Part shown: positions 22,665-31,827 of the stretch, in pieces
Layout: every line of letters begins with the position of its first letter
How positions within the stretch are numbered: the stretch's first letter is position 1
NCBI RefSeq assembly: GCF_009684715.1
Contig: NZ_CP016604.1
Location: 449,262 to 513,261, forward strand
DNA length: 64,000 nt
Reading direction: 5' to 3'
Origin: Otariodibacter oris
GTDB lineage: Bacteria > Pseudomonadota > Gammaproteobacteria > Enterobacterales > Pasteurellaceae
Position numbers and translations under genes: made by a program
The notes under the pieces: generated by a model
The model's input: only the letters and a program-made list of their open reading frames with translations
Databases searched by the model: none
Told to the model about the DNA's origin: nothing

Positions 22665-22694
22665 AAACGCTACAGCAATCTGTAGCGTTTTTTA
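22665..22694 (+). terminator. Terminator-like hairpin just before tRNA-Gly
   Basis: AAACGCTACAG (22665-22675), loop CAAT, and CTGTAGCGTTT (22680-22690) form a perfect 11-base-pair stem that runs into six consecutive T. It looks like an intrinsic terminator, yet it lies between the tRNA promoter and the first tRNA base (22695). It may stop read-through from mfd, act as an attenuator, or be tolerated as a processed leader; the sequence alone does not decide. Confidence 0.75.
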
Positions 22695-22770
<76 letters not shown>

Positions 22771-22782
22771 TTTTAGCGTTTA

Positions 22783-22869
22783 GCCCGAGTGGCGGAATCG
22801 GTAGACGCAAGGGATTTAAAATCCCTCGCCTTTCGGGGCGTGCCAGTTCAAGTCTGGCCTCGGGCACCA
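22783..22869 (+). tRNA. tRNA-Leu (anticodon TAA)
   Basis: An 87-base class II tRNA with acceptor GCCCGAG / CTCGGGC, an anticodon loop TTTAAAA inside the AGGGA/TCCCT stem giving anticodon TAA, a long variable arm (TCGCCTTTCGGGGCGT region) and encoded CCA. It is 12 bases downstream of tRNA-Gly and must share its transcript. It resembles E. coli leuZ, but the tRNA-Cys that separates glyW and leuZ in E. coli is missing here. Confidence 0.97.
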
Positions 22870-22885
22870 TTCTAAAATAAAAGAT

Positions 22886-22907
22886 AGCACCTAAAGGTGC
22901 TTTTTTT
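22886..22907 (+). terminator. Terminator of the tRNA transcript
   Basis: AGCACC (22886-22891), loop TAAA, GGTGCT (22896-22901), then a run of T. It follows tRNA-Leu by 16 bases. Confidence 0.88.
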
Positions 22908-23022
22908 ATGTCTAAAATTCTTGTTTCAGTTATAAATATTCGTTTTACTTTTTCATGTTATATCAATAGATGTGTTGTGATATTGATGGGTGATGTGAAA
23001 AAAGTGGGCGTGGCTCTTAATA

Positions 23023-23047
23023 AAAAAGCCGACCATCGGTCAGCTTT
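23023..23047 (-). terminator. dps terminator
   Basis: Read on the minus strand, AAAGCTGACC and GGTCGGCTTT pair around a short ATG-centred loop (one G-U position), then TTTT. It lies just beyond the dps stop codon. Confidence 0.8.
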
Positions 23048-23078
23048 AGAGATGTAATAGAATAGAGTATTACAATGA

Positions 23079-23561
23079 TTATCGGCAAGTTGCACAAGTT
23101 GCAGCTGCTGAGAACATCCATACAAGTTTTTCTTGTTCTTTGATGTAATCACTCATTTGTGAAGCTGTACCTTCATCTTCTACTTCGTTAGCCACTGCTA
23201 AAATTTCACGTTGAAGTTTAAGCAATGTTTGGAAACCTTCTAAAGTACCAGATAAACATTGTTGAGCTGAGCTAACACCGATATCTTCTTTGATAAGAGA
23301 TTCTTTTAAGTATTGGCTGAAGCCATTTGCTGGAACTTCATCTAAAGTTAAGATACGTTCTGCAACCTCATCAATTTTGATAATTAAATTATCATAAATT
23401 TCTTCAAATTTTGCGTGTAATTCGAAGAAACTTACACCTTTGATGTTCCAGTGATAGCCACGTACATTTGTGTAAAACACTTGATAAGTTGCTAGTAATT
23501 TATTTAAATCTGTTGCTAATTTTTTTGATGATGTGACATCTAATCCGATTGGGTTATTCAT
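23079..23561 (-). CDS. dps: Dps-family ferritin-like protein
   Basis: A 160-residue Dps protein: a dodecameric ferritin-like shell that oxidises and stores iron using peroxide, and in some species coats DNA. The ferroxidase signature is clear: RGYHWNIKGVSFFELHAKFE followed by IYDNLIIKIDEVAERI (about residues 34-70). Length and core are normal. The N-terminus has few lysines (two in TSSKK), so DNA binding is uncertain. The C-terminus ends unusually in AAATCATCR with a Cys-x-x-Cys pair. It is a single gene with a 174-base AT-rich upstream region and its own terminator. Confidence 0.92.
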   Translation of the reverse strand: MNNPIGLDVTSSKKLATDLNKLLATYQVFYTNVRGYHWNIKGVSFFELHAKFEEIYDNLIIKIDEVAERILTLDEVPANGFSQYLKESLIKEDIGVSSAQQCLSGTLEGFQTLLKLQREILAVANEVEDEGTASQMSDYIKEQEKLVWMFSAAATCATCR

Positions 23562-23735
23562 AATATATTCTCCTATTATTAATTTGCATGAATGAATAGT
23601 ATTCTAAGTTCATGCTACCGTTAACAAGTTTAAGCAAAAAAAAACAATATGTGAAATGAATATAATTCATTCTTTAATAGATTGCAGCTATTAAAAAGAT
23701 GATATTGATTTTCAATAATTATTTGATAATTATAA

Positions 23736-25541
23736 TCAATGCTCTTTATTAATAATTTGTTGAATTTCTAACATAGTTTCTTGATCATTTTCCAATGCAA
23801 TTTTTAAGAAAGCATCATTGTTAAATTGATCAATATTAGGGTTATAGACTTCGGCCATGAGTTTTACGCTGTGGCGATCGCTATAGAAGTAAGCTCTACC
23901 TACTTCATCTACAATTTCTTTATCCATACCCATTGCCTCAAGGGCCTTTTTACCTGTTCTTAGTGCAGAGTCAAAGGTTTCACGTACTTGAACATCTGCT
24001 CCTACTTTGAAGAGATCAAATACATGAAGTCGATCGTAGGCTCTTGCAATAATCTTTAATTGTGGATTCAGTTTTCGTGCAAGTTCTACAATTTGCAATG
24101 CTTGTTTTTTATCATCAATAGCGACAATTAATAATTCAGCACCCTCTATACCTGCTGCATGTAATAATTCTGGGCGACTTGCATCTCCATAGTAACTTTT
24201 AATGCCTCGTTTTTTCATTCCAGCAACCAATGCCGCATTTTTATCAATAACGGTTGGGTGGTAACCAGTCATCATGAGTAAATGGTTCACAACTTGTCCG
24301 AATCTACCTAATCCGATGATAATTGTTGGATGTTGTTCATCAATATGATCTGCCTCAGGTGCTTTTGCAACTCGTGCAACTTTTGGAATAACATATTTTT
24401 TATATGCAGCTAAACATAATGGTGTAAGTGCCATTGATAGCACGACAATCGCTGTCATACTTGCTTGCATATTTTCGTCAATTAAGCCCTGTGCCGCAGC
24501 AGTCGAGAAAAGAACAAAACCAAACTCACCACCCTGACACATAATAAATGCTCTATCTACTGCAATAGCATGACTATTTCGAGTTAATCGAGCAACGACA
24601 TACACACAGAATGATTTAGTAAACATAAATGTTGGTACGCCTAAAAGTACCAATATCCAGTTATTAAATACAACGGAGAGATCTAATGACATTCCCACAC
24701 TGAGGAAGAATAGCCCTAACAATAAGCCACGGAATGGTTCTATATCTGCTTCAAGTTGATGTCTAAAGCTTGACTCTGAAAGAAGAACCCCCGCTAAAAA
24801 TGCCCCCATCGCCATTGATAATCCACCTAATTCCATTAATAAAGCAGAACCAAGTACCACAAGAAGTGCTGCGGCTGTCATTATTTCTCGAATTTTTGTT
24901 TTGGCGAGCATTTTAAATAGAGGGTTAAGTAACCATAACCCTGCTACAACAAGTAATGCGATAGATACACCTGCAATACCAAGTGTCATCCATACTGGTT
25001 CATCAGATGAAATATGATAAGGGGATAAGAAAGCGACAAACGCTAAAAGAGGTACAATCATTAAATCTTCAAAGAGAAGAATAGAGACTATTTTTTGACT
25101 TCGTTGAGAGGTCATGTCACCACGATCACTGAGTTCTTGCATCACAATTGCTGTAGATGTCAGTGTAAATCCTGCTCCAGCGATAAAGGCGACTTCCCAT
25201 GCAAAACCCGCTAGGATTCCAAGAGAAACAACTGCTGAACCTACAATCAATATTTGAAAGGCTCCCACACAGAAAATATGTTTACGTAATCCCCAAATAT
25301 GAGAGGGTTTCATTTCCAATCCAATAATGAATAAGAACATGACCACCCCAAATTCTGCGATGTGTATTATACTTTCTGAATCACTAAATAACCCGATACC
25401 AAAGGGACCAATAACAAGACCCGCTACTAAGTAGCCTAATACCGATCCTAGCCCTAAGCGTTTAAAAAGTGGTACTGCAACAACTGCTGCGGTTAATAAT
25501 GTTACAACTCCAACAAGTTGATTAGCTCCTTCTGCTGCCAT
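23736..25541 (-). CDS. Kef-type monovalent cation:proton antiporter (CPA2) with RCK domain
   Basis: A 601-residue inner-membrane protein with about 12 transmembrane segments (residues 5-385) of the CPA2 sodium/proton exchanger family, then a TrkA-N Rossmann domain (IIIGLGRFGQVVNHLLMMTGY region, about 410-520). The layout and length match E. coli KefB/KefC, glutathione-gated potassium efflux systems that protect against electrophiles. Motifs such as FGVVMFLFIIGLEMKPS and SMAMGAFLAGVLLSES are typical. I cannot tell KefB from KefC, and no KefF/KefG ancillary oxidoreductase is adjacent. It lies 28 bases after rsmI and is probably cotranscribed. Confidence 0.88.
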   Translation of the reverse strand: MAAEGANQLVGVVTLLTAAVVAVPLFKRLGLGSVLGYLVAGLVIGPFGIGLFSDSESIIHIAEFGVVMFLFIIGLEMKPSHIWGLRKHIFCVGAFQILIVGSAVVSLGILAGFAWEVAFIAGAGFTLTSTAIVMQELSDRGDMTSQRSQKIVSILLFEDLMIVPLLAFVAFLSPYHISSDEPVWMTLGIAGVSIALLVVAGLWLLNPLFKMLAKTKIREIMTAAALLVVLGSALLMELGGLSMAMGAFLAGVLLSESSFRHQLEADIEPFRGLLLGLFFLSVGMSLDLSVVFNNWILVLLGVPTFMFTKSFCVYVVARLTRNSHAIAVDRAFIMCQGGEFGFVLFSTAAAQGLIDENMQASMTAIVVLSMALTPLCLAAYKKYVIPKVARVAKAPEADHIDEQHPTIIIGLGRFGQVVNHLLMMTGYHPTVIDKNAALVAGMKKRGIKSYYGDASRPELLHAAGIEGAELLIVAIDDKKQALQIVELARKLNPQLKIIARAYDRLHVFDLFKVGADVQVRETFDSALRTGKKALEAMGMDKEIVDEVGRAYFYSDRHSVKLMAEVYNPNIDQFNNDAFLKIALENDQETMLEIQQIINKEH

Positions 25542-25569
25542 ATATTTTCCTCTAATAATAGATTAAAAT

Positions 25570-26436
25570 TTATTCTTTAAAATGAGCTAATCCATATTGA
25601 TATAGCTCATTTTTTTTGTATCCAAAACTTTCTGCAACAATTGATGCTGCTTTTTTGAGGGGAAGTTCTTTACTGAGTATTCCTAATAATTTTGTTGCTT
25701 GTGGTGAAATGTCATCCTTATTAGATGATACCGATGCCCCCTCAATAATGAGGACTATTTCACCTTTTATACGATTAAGATCTTCATTGACCCAATCGAT
25801 TAATTCTCCAACTTCTGAGCCATGTATTGTTTCCCACGTTTTTGTCAGTTCTCTCGCCATGACAATATATCGATTGGTACCAAATATTTTTTGTATATCT
25901 ATCAATGAATCTAAGATTCTATGAGTTGATTCATAAAAAATCATTGTGCGAGTTTCTTCTAATAGTGAAGTTAATTTATCACAACGTCCTTTTGTTTTAG
26001 CAGGTAAAAAGCCCTCAAAACAAAACCTATCAGAAGCAATACCTGAACTACAAAGAGCTGTAATTGCTGCACAAGGACCAGGTATAGGAACCACCTTGAT
26101 ACCTTCTTGTCTGCAATGGCGTACGAGATGAAATCCAGGATCACTGATAAGAGGTGTACCCGCATCAGAAATCAATGCGATATTTAAACCATCTTGTAAT
26201 TTTTCGACAAGCGTATTTACTTTTTGTTGTTCATTATGATCATGTAAAGCAAAAAAAGGTTTTTTTATGCCATAATGGCTTAATAATAATCCACTATGAC
26301 GAGTATCTTCAGCAGCGATTAGATCGATACTTTTGAATATATTTAGTGCTCGTTGGGTAATATCTGCTAGATTACCGATTGGAGTAGCAACAATATATAA
26401 TATACCTGATTGATCCATACAATGTCTGTTTTTCAT
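25570..26436 (-). CDS. rsmI: 16S rRNA (cytidine-1402 2'-O)-methyltransferase
   Basis: RsmI methylates the ribose of C1402 in the decoding centre of 16S rRNA. The 288-residue protein has the SAM-binding tetrapyrrole-methylase fold: [19 protein letters not shown] at the N-terminus, [33 protein letters not shown] and [12 protein letters not shown]. The C-terminal helical domain (from about residue 240) is also present. It is divergent from lpoA, exactly as in E. coli and Haemophilus. A later methionine (codon 7, MDQSG) is a possible alternative start. Confidence 0.95.
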   Translation of the reverse strand: MKNRHCMDQSGILYIVATPIGNLADITQRALNIFKSIDLIAAEDTRHSGLLLSHYGIKKPFFALHDHNEQQKVNTLVEKLQDGLNIALISDAGTPLISDPGFHLVRHCRQEGIKVVPIPGPCAAITALCSSGIASDRFCFEGFLPAKTKGRCDKLTSLLEETRTMIFYESTHRILDSLIDIQKIFGTNRYIVMARELTKTWETIHGSEVGELIDWVNEDLNRIKGEIVLIIEGASVSSNKDDISPQATKLLGILSKELPLKKAASIVAESFGYKKNELYQYGLAHFKE

Positions 26437-26527
26437 TTGATTTTCGTTGGTTTGATCAGTAAGATTTGAACTAGGTAATTCTACACAAGAATCAATATTC
26501 TAATTTTCCAACTGATGGAGTAATAAA

Positions 26528-28282
26528 ATGTCTACTATTCTAGTACAAAGTCGTACTTTTAGCCAAAAAATCAAACAAGTTTTCGTCCCTACTGCAATAG
26601 CGTTGTTTCTATCAGCTTGTACTGGCACTAATTTTTTTAAAAATGAAGTGACTGAGTCACTAAGAAATGCAGCATATTCTAGTTCTGAATTTTATATAAA
26701 TAAGGCTGATACTTCCACAAGTAGAGAAGATCAACAAACTTATCGTCTTTTAGCTATTCGTAAATTACTTGATGAAAATAAAGTGGTAGAAGCTCAAAAT
26801 ACGATGGGAATGTTGAGTGTTGTAGAGTTTAATGAACTCCAACGTTTAGAATATAATTTACTTTCTGCACGTCTTTTTGCTATGCAAAATAAGAACGATC
26901 AAGCATTACAGTTACTCTCACAACTGCCTAAGAATACTCTGAGCCAATCTCAATCTTTACGTCTTTATGAAACTTATGCTCAAATTGCAGAGAATAGAAA
27001 AGATGTGATTGAAACTGTTCGAGCAAGATCATTAATGGATAATTATTTGACGGATAATCGAGTTCGACAAGATAATAATAATAAGATTTGGGCTACATTA
27101 CGTAATGCAAATAGAGGAATGTTAGAGCATGCAACAGTTAATCCTGGTGAAATTGGATTAGCTGGCTGGCTATCTTTAATTGTAGCTTATAATCAAAGTA
27201 TGGTGAATCCAAGTCAACTACCACAAGTTATTGAGAATTGGAAACGCCAATACCCAAATCATAGTGCTGCTCAGTTATTACCAACAGAGCTACAAAATAT
27301 TGCAACATTTCAACAAACTCAATTAAATAGTGTTGCTCTATTGTTACCGTTAAGTGGAGATACAAAAGTATTAGGTGATATCATTAAGAAAGGATTTGAT
27401 GAAGCGAAGGGTAATACAACAACTTATGTTCAAGTTTATGATACGAATACCTCACCTATCCAAGATGTGCTGAATCAAACTAGACAACAAGGCATTCAAA
27501 CTATTGTTGGACCATTACTAAAATATAGAGTCGATGAAATCTTATCTAATCCAGAGACGCAAGATATTAATATATTGGCTCTAAATGCAACTCCTAATTC
27601 TAAGGCCATTGCTCAAGTTTGTTACTATGGATTAGCTCCAGAAGCTGAAGCGAGATCTGCAGCTGATCGTTTTTTAACTGATCGAGTGTCTACCGCGATC
27701 GTAATAGCACCTCAGGATGACTTTGGTATTCGTTCTGCCGATGCTTTTGCTCAACGTTGGAGACAATTAACGAATAAAGATACTAATATCCGGTATTATA
27801 GACAGCCATTGGAAGCAATTGATGCATTAAGAAATAATGGAGTAGCTCAGAGAAGTGGTGTTTATTTGTTAGGAAATGCAGGACAATTAATTGAATTAAA
27901 ACAAGGTTTAGATAATGTAGGTCTTTCTAGCCAATTGGCTCTCTATACATCATCTCGTAGCAATTCACCAAATAATGGTCCTGATTTTAGATTAATGATG
28001 GAAGGTGTTAAATTTAGTGAAATTCCTCTTTTATCTGATTCAAGTTCAGATCTATATAGACAAGCTGATACCTTAGCAGGAAGTGATTTTTCTATGATGA
28101 GACTTTATGCTATGGGGGCTGATTCTTGGGCTATAGCGAATAAGTTTAATGAATTTCGCCAAATTCCAGGATATAAAATTTCTGGTTTGACTGGTGTGTT
28201 AAGTGCAGGGACTAATTGTACTATTGAGCGTGATATGACTTGGTTAGAATATAGGAATGGCTCAATTGCCCCAACGAACTAA
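26528..28282 (+). CDS. lpoA: Penicillin-binding protein activator LpoA
   Basis: An outer-membrane lipoprotein that reaches through the peptidoglycan to activate PBP1a. The signal peptide ends in the lipobox LSAC with the acylated cysteine at residue 31. The N-terminal half is helical and TPR-like; the C-terminal half is a periplasmic-binding-protein-like domain beginning near [15 protein letters not shown] (about residue 272). At 584 residues it matches Haemophilus LpoA in length. It heads the lpoA-yraN-diaA-dolP operon and overlaps yraN by 26 bases. Confidence 0.94.
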   Translation: MSTILVQSRTFSQKIKQVFVPTAIALFLSACTGTNFFKNEVTESLRNAAYSSSEFYINKADTSTSREDQQTYRLLAIRKLLDENKVVEAQNTMGMLSVVEFNELQRLEYNLLSARLFAMQNKNDQALQLLSQLPKNTLSQSQSLRLYETYAQIAENRKDVIETVRARSLMDNYLTDNRVRQDNNNKIWATLRNANRGMLEHATVNPGEIGLAGWLSLIVAYNQSMVNPSQLPQVIENWKRQYPNHSAAQLLPTELQNIATFQQTQLNSVALLLPLSGDTKVLGDIIKKGFDEAKGNTTTYVQVYDTNTSPIQDVLNQTRQQGIQTIVGPLLKYRVDEILSNPETQDINILALNATPNSKAIAQVCYYGLAPEAEARSAADRFLTDRVSTAIVIAPQDDFGIRSADAFAQRWRQLTNKDTNIRYYRQPLEAIDALRNNGVAQRSGVYLLGNAGQLIELKQGLDNVGLSSQLALYTSSRSNSPNNGPDFRLMMEGVKFSEIPLLSDSSSDLYRQADTLAGSDFSMMRLYAMGADSWAIANKFNEFRQIPGYKISGLTGVLSAGTNCTIERDMTWLEYRNGSIAPTN

Positions 28283-28628
28283 CCGTAGAGAGCAAGGACT
28301 GTATTTTGAACAAAAAGCTAGGTCTTTTCTAGAAGAAAAAGGTCTAGCTTTTATTGCACAAAATCAATTTTTCCGATGTGGTGAATTGGACTTGATTATG
28401 CGAGAAGGAAAAACTTTCGTATTTGTTGAGGTTCGTCAGCGTAAAAGTAATTATTTTGGATCTGCTGCTGAAAGTATTGATTTGAAAAAACAGGTAAAAT
28501 GGTTGAAGTCAGCCAATCTTTGGCTATCAGCTCGAGGTCAAAGTTTAGATACCGCAGATTGTCGCTTTGATGTAATTGCTTTTGAAGGGAGTAATCAGCT
28601 TACTTGGATAAAAAATTTTTTAGGATAA
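28257..28628 (+). CDS. yraN: YraN/UPF0102 family nuclease-fold protein
   Basis: A 123-residue protein of the UPF0102 family, with the endonuclease-like core [22 protein letters not shown] (shown in part: ELDLI about residue 44, FVEVRQR about 56-62) and the trailing DCRFDVIAF. The E/D-ExK pattern suggests a restriction-endonuclease fold, but no function is proven for the family; a link with DNA processing is often guessed. It starts inside the end of lpoA, in another frame, and ends one base before the diaA start. Conserved position, so probably functional. Confidence 0.9.
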   Translation: MAQLPQRTNRREQGLYFEQKARSFLEEKGLAFIAQNQFFRCGELDLIMREGKTFVFVEVRQRKSNYFGSAAESIDLKKQVKWLKSANLWLSARGQSLDTADCRFDVIAFEGSNQLTWIKNFLG

Positions 28629-28629
28629 T

Positions 28630-29223
28630 ATGTTAGATAAGATTCAAGACCGCTTTGCTGAGAGCATACAAATTCAAATTGCAACAGCAGATGTATTACC
28701 TCAATCAATAAATACGGCTGCCAATAAGATTGTAAATTGTTTGCTTACTGGTCATAAAGTTATTGTGTGTGGTCATGGGCGCTCTTACATTAATGCACAA
28801 TTACTTGTTAGCCATTTATTACATCGTTATGATTTAGAAAGACCAAGTTTATCTGCTCATTTATTACATTTTGATGGTGTATTAGCGAGTCAATTAAGTC
28901 AAGAAAATAATGTACAGTATATTTATAAAAAACAATTACAGGTTGTCGCAAATAAAGACGATATTTTTGTTGCATTTTTACCTATCGGAGATGAAACTTG
29001 TGTACTCAATGCTATAAGCTATGCAAATAGTGAAGATTTAACAATTCTTGCATTTACAAGTAGTCGAAATGATCATACTCAAGGATTATTAGGAGATGGT
29101 GATGTTGAAATATCGATTCCGTCAAATAATGAAATGAGAGTTATTGAAGGGCATTTATTCTGTATTAATTTAATTTGTGAATTGGTTGATAACTTACTAT
29201 TTAATCCAACTTCAAACTATTAA
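28630..29223 (+). CDS. diaA: DnaA initiator-associating protein DiaA (SIS domain)
   Basis: DiaA is a tetrameric SIS-domain protein that binds DnaA and promotes its assembly at the replication origin. The 197-residue sequence runs parallel to E. coli DiaA: MLDKIQDRFAESIQIQIA at the start, a sugar-isomerase core with VIVCGHGRSYINAQ, and ICELVDNLLF at the end. GmhA is the nearest alternative SIS protein, but the position between yraN and dolP and the N-terminus favour DiaA. It begins one base after the yraN stop. Confidence 0.93.
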   Translation: MLDKIQDRFAESIQIQIATADVLPQSINTAANKIVNCLLTGHKVIVCGHGRSYINAQLLVSHLLHRYDLERPSLSAHLLHFDGVLASQLSQENNVQYIYKKQLQVVANKDDIFVAFLPIGDETCVLNAISYANSEDLTILAFTSSRNDHTQGLLGDGDVEISIPSNNEMRVIEGHLFCINLICELVDNLLFNPTSNY

Positions 29224-29232
29224 GGGGTTATT

Positions 29233-29823
29233 ATGTTACTGAAAATAAAAAGTAAAAAATTTGGAATTATTGCACTTACCTCAACTATATTTTTATTGCA
29301 GGGGTGTATTACGACAGCTGTTGTTGGAACAGCTGCAGTAGCAACAAAAGTAGCAACTGATCCAAGAACTGCAGGGCGTCAAATTGATGATGAGACTCTA
29401 GAAGAAAGGGTAGCTTATAATCTAAATAGAGATGCTCAACTTCAGGAAGAGGCAAGAATTAATGTTGTTGCTTATGATGGACGAATTTTATTAATTGGTC
29501 AGGTTCCTAATGAATCAGCTAAACAAATAGCTCAGAATGTTTCTGGTGGTGTTGAAGGTGTCCGTAATGTTTATAATGAAATTCGAGTAGCTCCTAAAAT
29601 AACTCTTGGGCAAGTCAGTAAGGATAGTTGGATTACGACTAAAGTTAAATCTCAGTTATTATTAAATGCAGAGGTCAAAGCAACAGATGTGAAAGTAATT
29701 ACTGAAAATGGGGAAGTTTTCTTAATGGGAAATTTATCTCCTACACAAGCTAATGCAGCAGCTAATGTTGCAAAATATGTTAATGGAGTGGTAAAAGTAG
29801 TAAAAGTTGTCATAGAAAAGTAG
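29233..29823 (+). CDS. dolP: Outer-membrane lipoprotein DolP (two BON domains)
   Basis: DolP (formerly YraP) is a division-site outer-membrane lipoprotein that supports envelope integrity and amidase activation. The signal peptide ends in LLQGC with the lipidated cysteine at residue 25. Two BON domains follow (about residues 55-120 and 130-196), with VAYDGRILLIGQVPNE and ITENGEVFLMGNLSP as their matching cores. The linker motif TDPRTAGRQIDDETLE is typical. It ends the operon and is followed by a bidirectional terminator. Confidence 0.93.
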   Translation: MLLKIKSKKFGIIALTSTIFLLQGCITTAVVGTAAVATKVATDPRTAGRQIDDETLEERVAYNLNRDAQLQEEARINVVAYDGRILLIGQVPNESAKQIAQNVSGGVEGVRNVYNEIRVAPKITLGQVSKDSWITTKVKSQLLLNAEVKATDVKVITENGEVFLMGNLSPTQANAAANVAKYVNGVVKVVKVVIEK

Positions 29824-29848
29824 AAAGGTAAGGTTTATATTTTACTAT

Positions 29849-29890
29849 CAAAAAGACGAGTACACGACTTATCGCTAACTCGTCTTTTTG
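29849..29890. terminator. Bidirectional terminator between dolP and pflA
   Basis: CAAAAAGACGAGT (29849-29861) and ACTCGTCTTTTTG (29878-29890) are perfect inverted repeats with A-rich and T-rich outer ends, between two convergent genes. Confidence 0.9.
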
Positions 29891-29900
29891 AACATTTTCT

Positions 29901-30638
29901 TTAATATTTTACTTCGTGACCATAACCTTCTAAAACTGTTTTGATGTGTTCTAACGATTCTTTTGTGGGTGGTTGCACATCTTCTAATTCGTATTTATAG
30001 CCTAACGTTTCCCACTTGTGAGCCCCTAGTCTATGGTACGGCAGTAATTCGACTTTTTCGATATTCTTCATGCCCTCAATAAATTTACCCAAACGATGAA
30101 CAGAATCATCATCATCAGTATAACCGGGAACAACTACGTAGCGGATCCATGTTAGTTGGTTACGTTTTTCCAGATATTTTGCAAATTCCAAAGTACGTTT
30201 ATTTGAGACACCGATTAAATTTTGATGAATTTCATCATTAAGTTCTTTGAGATCGAGTAACACAAGATCGGTGTTGTCCAGTAATTCATCAATAGTCTGA
30301 TCGTAATGACGTACAAAACCATTGGTATCTAAGCAAGTGTTAATGCCTTCTGCTTTACACGCTTTGAACCAATCTTTTACAAATTCTGCTTGCAGAACAG
30401 CTTCTCCGCCTGAGGCAGTCACTCCGCCACCTGTTGCACGCATAAAATGTTTATAGGTTACGACCTCTTTCATTAGTTCTTCGACTGAGATTTCTTTTCC
30501 ACCGTGAAGATCCCAAGTGTCACGATTATGACAATATTTACAACGCATTAAGCAGCCCTGTAAAAATAGGATAAAGCGGATTCCTGGACCATCCACAGTT
30601 CCGCAAGATTCATAAGAGTGGTAACGAGCTACTGACAT
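29901..30638 (-). CDS. pflA: Pyruvate formate-lyase-activating enzyme
   Basis: A radical-SAM enzyme that abstracts a hydrogen from the glycine of PflB to make the active glycyl radical under anaerobic conditions. The iron-sulfur cluster motif Cx3CxxC is at residues 29, 33 and 36 ([14 protein letters not shown]), with the SAM-binding [14 protein letters not shown] downstream. The 245-residue length is normal. Usually it directly follows pflB; here a SahH-like gene and a membrane-protein gene lie between them. Confidence 0.96.
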   Translation of the reverse strand: MSVARYHSYESCGTVDGPGIRFILFLQGCLMRCKYCHNRDTWDLHGGKEISVEELMKEVVTYKHFMRATGGGVTASGGEAVLQAEFVKDWFKACKAEGINTCLDTNGFVRHYDQTIDELLDNTDLVLLDLKELNDEIHQNLIGVSNKRTLEFAKYLEKRNQLTWIRYVVVPGYTDDDDSVHRLGKFIEGMKNIEKVELLPYHRLGAHKWETLGYKYELEDVQPPTKESLEHIKTVLEGYGHEVKY

Positions 30639-30676
30639 TATATTTCCTTAAAATTGTAAAATTTGAATGAGATCAG

Positions 30677-30685
30677 ACCGCTTGC
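30677..30685. repeat. Uptake signal-like sequence between pflA and the SahH-like gene
   Basis: GACCGCTTG at 30677-30685 matches the core of the Apl-type uptake signal (reverse orientation) with one end base changed; it continues CAAGCAGTC, giving an imperfect palindrome. Confidence 0.55.
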
Positions 30686-30697
30686 AAGCAGTCGCTT

Positions 30698-31810
30698 TTA
30701 GAGTACTTTTTGCCAAACATTTTGTGGTAATAAATATACACCATTATCGGCTTTTTCACCTTCTCCAACAATATGTCCGATACCACTTGCCATCACTGCT
30801 AAGGTTACATCGAAGGCATTTAAACTGTCGCCATAACCTGCGGTTAAATTAAACATTGATCCATTGGCTAATAGATAAATAACTTTATCGTCGTTATCAT
30901 CAAGATGATACGCATTAATGTAAGGCATTGGCTCTTTCATTTTGTAGTTTGTTAAGAAATCGACATCAATTTCTTCAGCAACGTGACCCACATTCAAAAT
31001 GAATACACCTGATTTGACTTGTTGTAATAAATCGCCTGAAAGGACATTTTTAGCCCCTGTTGCTGTCGCAATTACATCCGCAATTTTAACTGCTTCAGCC
31101 AATGGCATCACTTGCCAGCCATCGTATTGAGCTTGTAAAGCACGAGCTTTATCAATTTCTGCTACAATCACTTTGCCACCATAAGCTTTTGCTGCGGCTG
31201 CTACACCTTGCCCAACTAAGCCATAACCAATAACGACTACTGTTTTTTCGTGAAGGGTTAAGTGTGTTGTCTCAAAAAATGTATGCCATGCGGTTAAACC
31301 GACCATGTGGCGATTATGCAGACCTTCTTTTACCGGTAAATCATCCCAGTTAAAAATAGGGTAGTTTGGTGTTAGACCATTTAGGCGATTAATACCCGAA
31401 CCCGTTGCCTCTAAGCCTGCTTTGACGTTAGTTTTAATATTTTCATTATGAATAAGTGCAGTAATATCCGATCCCATTTCGCATAAATGAGTAGGATTCC
31501 AAGCGAGTGCTTCTCTAAAACTTTCTTGCCAATCAGCATATTCCATATTTCGCCATGCTTTTGCTTCTGCACCATGGTTCATTAAGTAAGCGACCACATC
31601 ATCTTGAACAGTCGTTGGATTACAAGTTGTTAAGAAGACTTTAGCCCCTTTATCTAATAAGCCTTTTACAAGGGGAGCCATTTTTAGATCAAGGTGCATA
31701 TTACACGCCAATCGTACATGAGAAAGGTCAGGTAATGCCTCTACTGCTGCACGGGTTCTTGTCATATGTAATGTTGCCCAATCAAGTTCAGCTGAAAAAT
31801 TATCGTACAC
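30698..31810 (-). CDS. Divergent S-adenosylhomocysteine hydrolase-like protein
   Basis: A 370-residue member of the AdoHcy hydrolase superfamily with an intact NAD-binding loop VVVIGYGLVGQGVA (about residues 191-204). Aligned by eye with classical SahH, it keeps the histidine of NMHLD, the lysine of PVKEG and the histidine of NVGHVAEEID. The second residues of the substrate-binding HMT and E-T pairs, an aspartate before the cofactor domain and the later GHPS histidine are replaced. It also lacks the long C-terminal tail with the Lys-Tyr pair that reaches the neighbouring subunit. So a different nucleoside substrate is likely. I chose the GTG at 31810, 5 bases after AGGAG; the GTG at 31816 overlaps that site. 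It sits between pflA and the AT-rich gene. Confidence 0.75.
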   Translation of the reverse strand: MYDNFSAELDWATLHMTRTRAAVEALPDLSHVRLACNMHLDLKMAPLVKGLLDKGAKVFLTTCNPTTVQDDVVAYLMNHGAEAKAWRNMEYADWQESFREALAWNPTHLCEMGSDITALIHNENIKTNVKAGLEATGSGINRLNGLTPNYPIFNWDDLPVKEGLHNRHMVGLTAWHTFFETTHLTLHEKTVVVIGYGLVGQGVAAAAKAYGGKVIVAEIDKARALQAQYDGWQVMPLAEAVKIADVIATATGAKNVLSGDLLQQVKSGVFILNVGHVAEEIDVDFLTNYKMKEPMPYINAYHLDDNDDKVIYLLANGSMFNLTAGYGDSLNAFDVTLAVMASGIGHIVGEGEKADNGVYLLPQNVWQKVL

Positions 31811-31827
31811 AATCACTCCTCAATATA

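Noticed and set aside
28257-28282. A frameshift joining lpoA and yraN
   Set aside because: Both proteins are complete and of normal length; the overlap is an ordinary operon feature.
30698-31810. Calling the gene a genuine adenosylhomocysteinase (ahcY)
   Set aside because: By eye several substrate and catalytic positions and the C-terminal tail differ, so only superfamily membership is safe.
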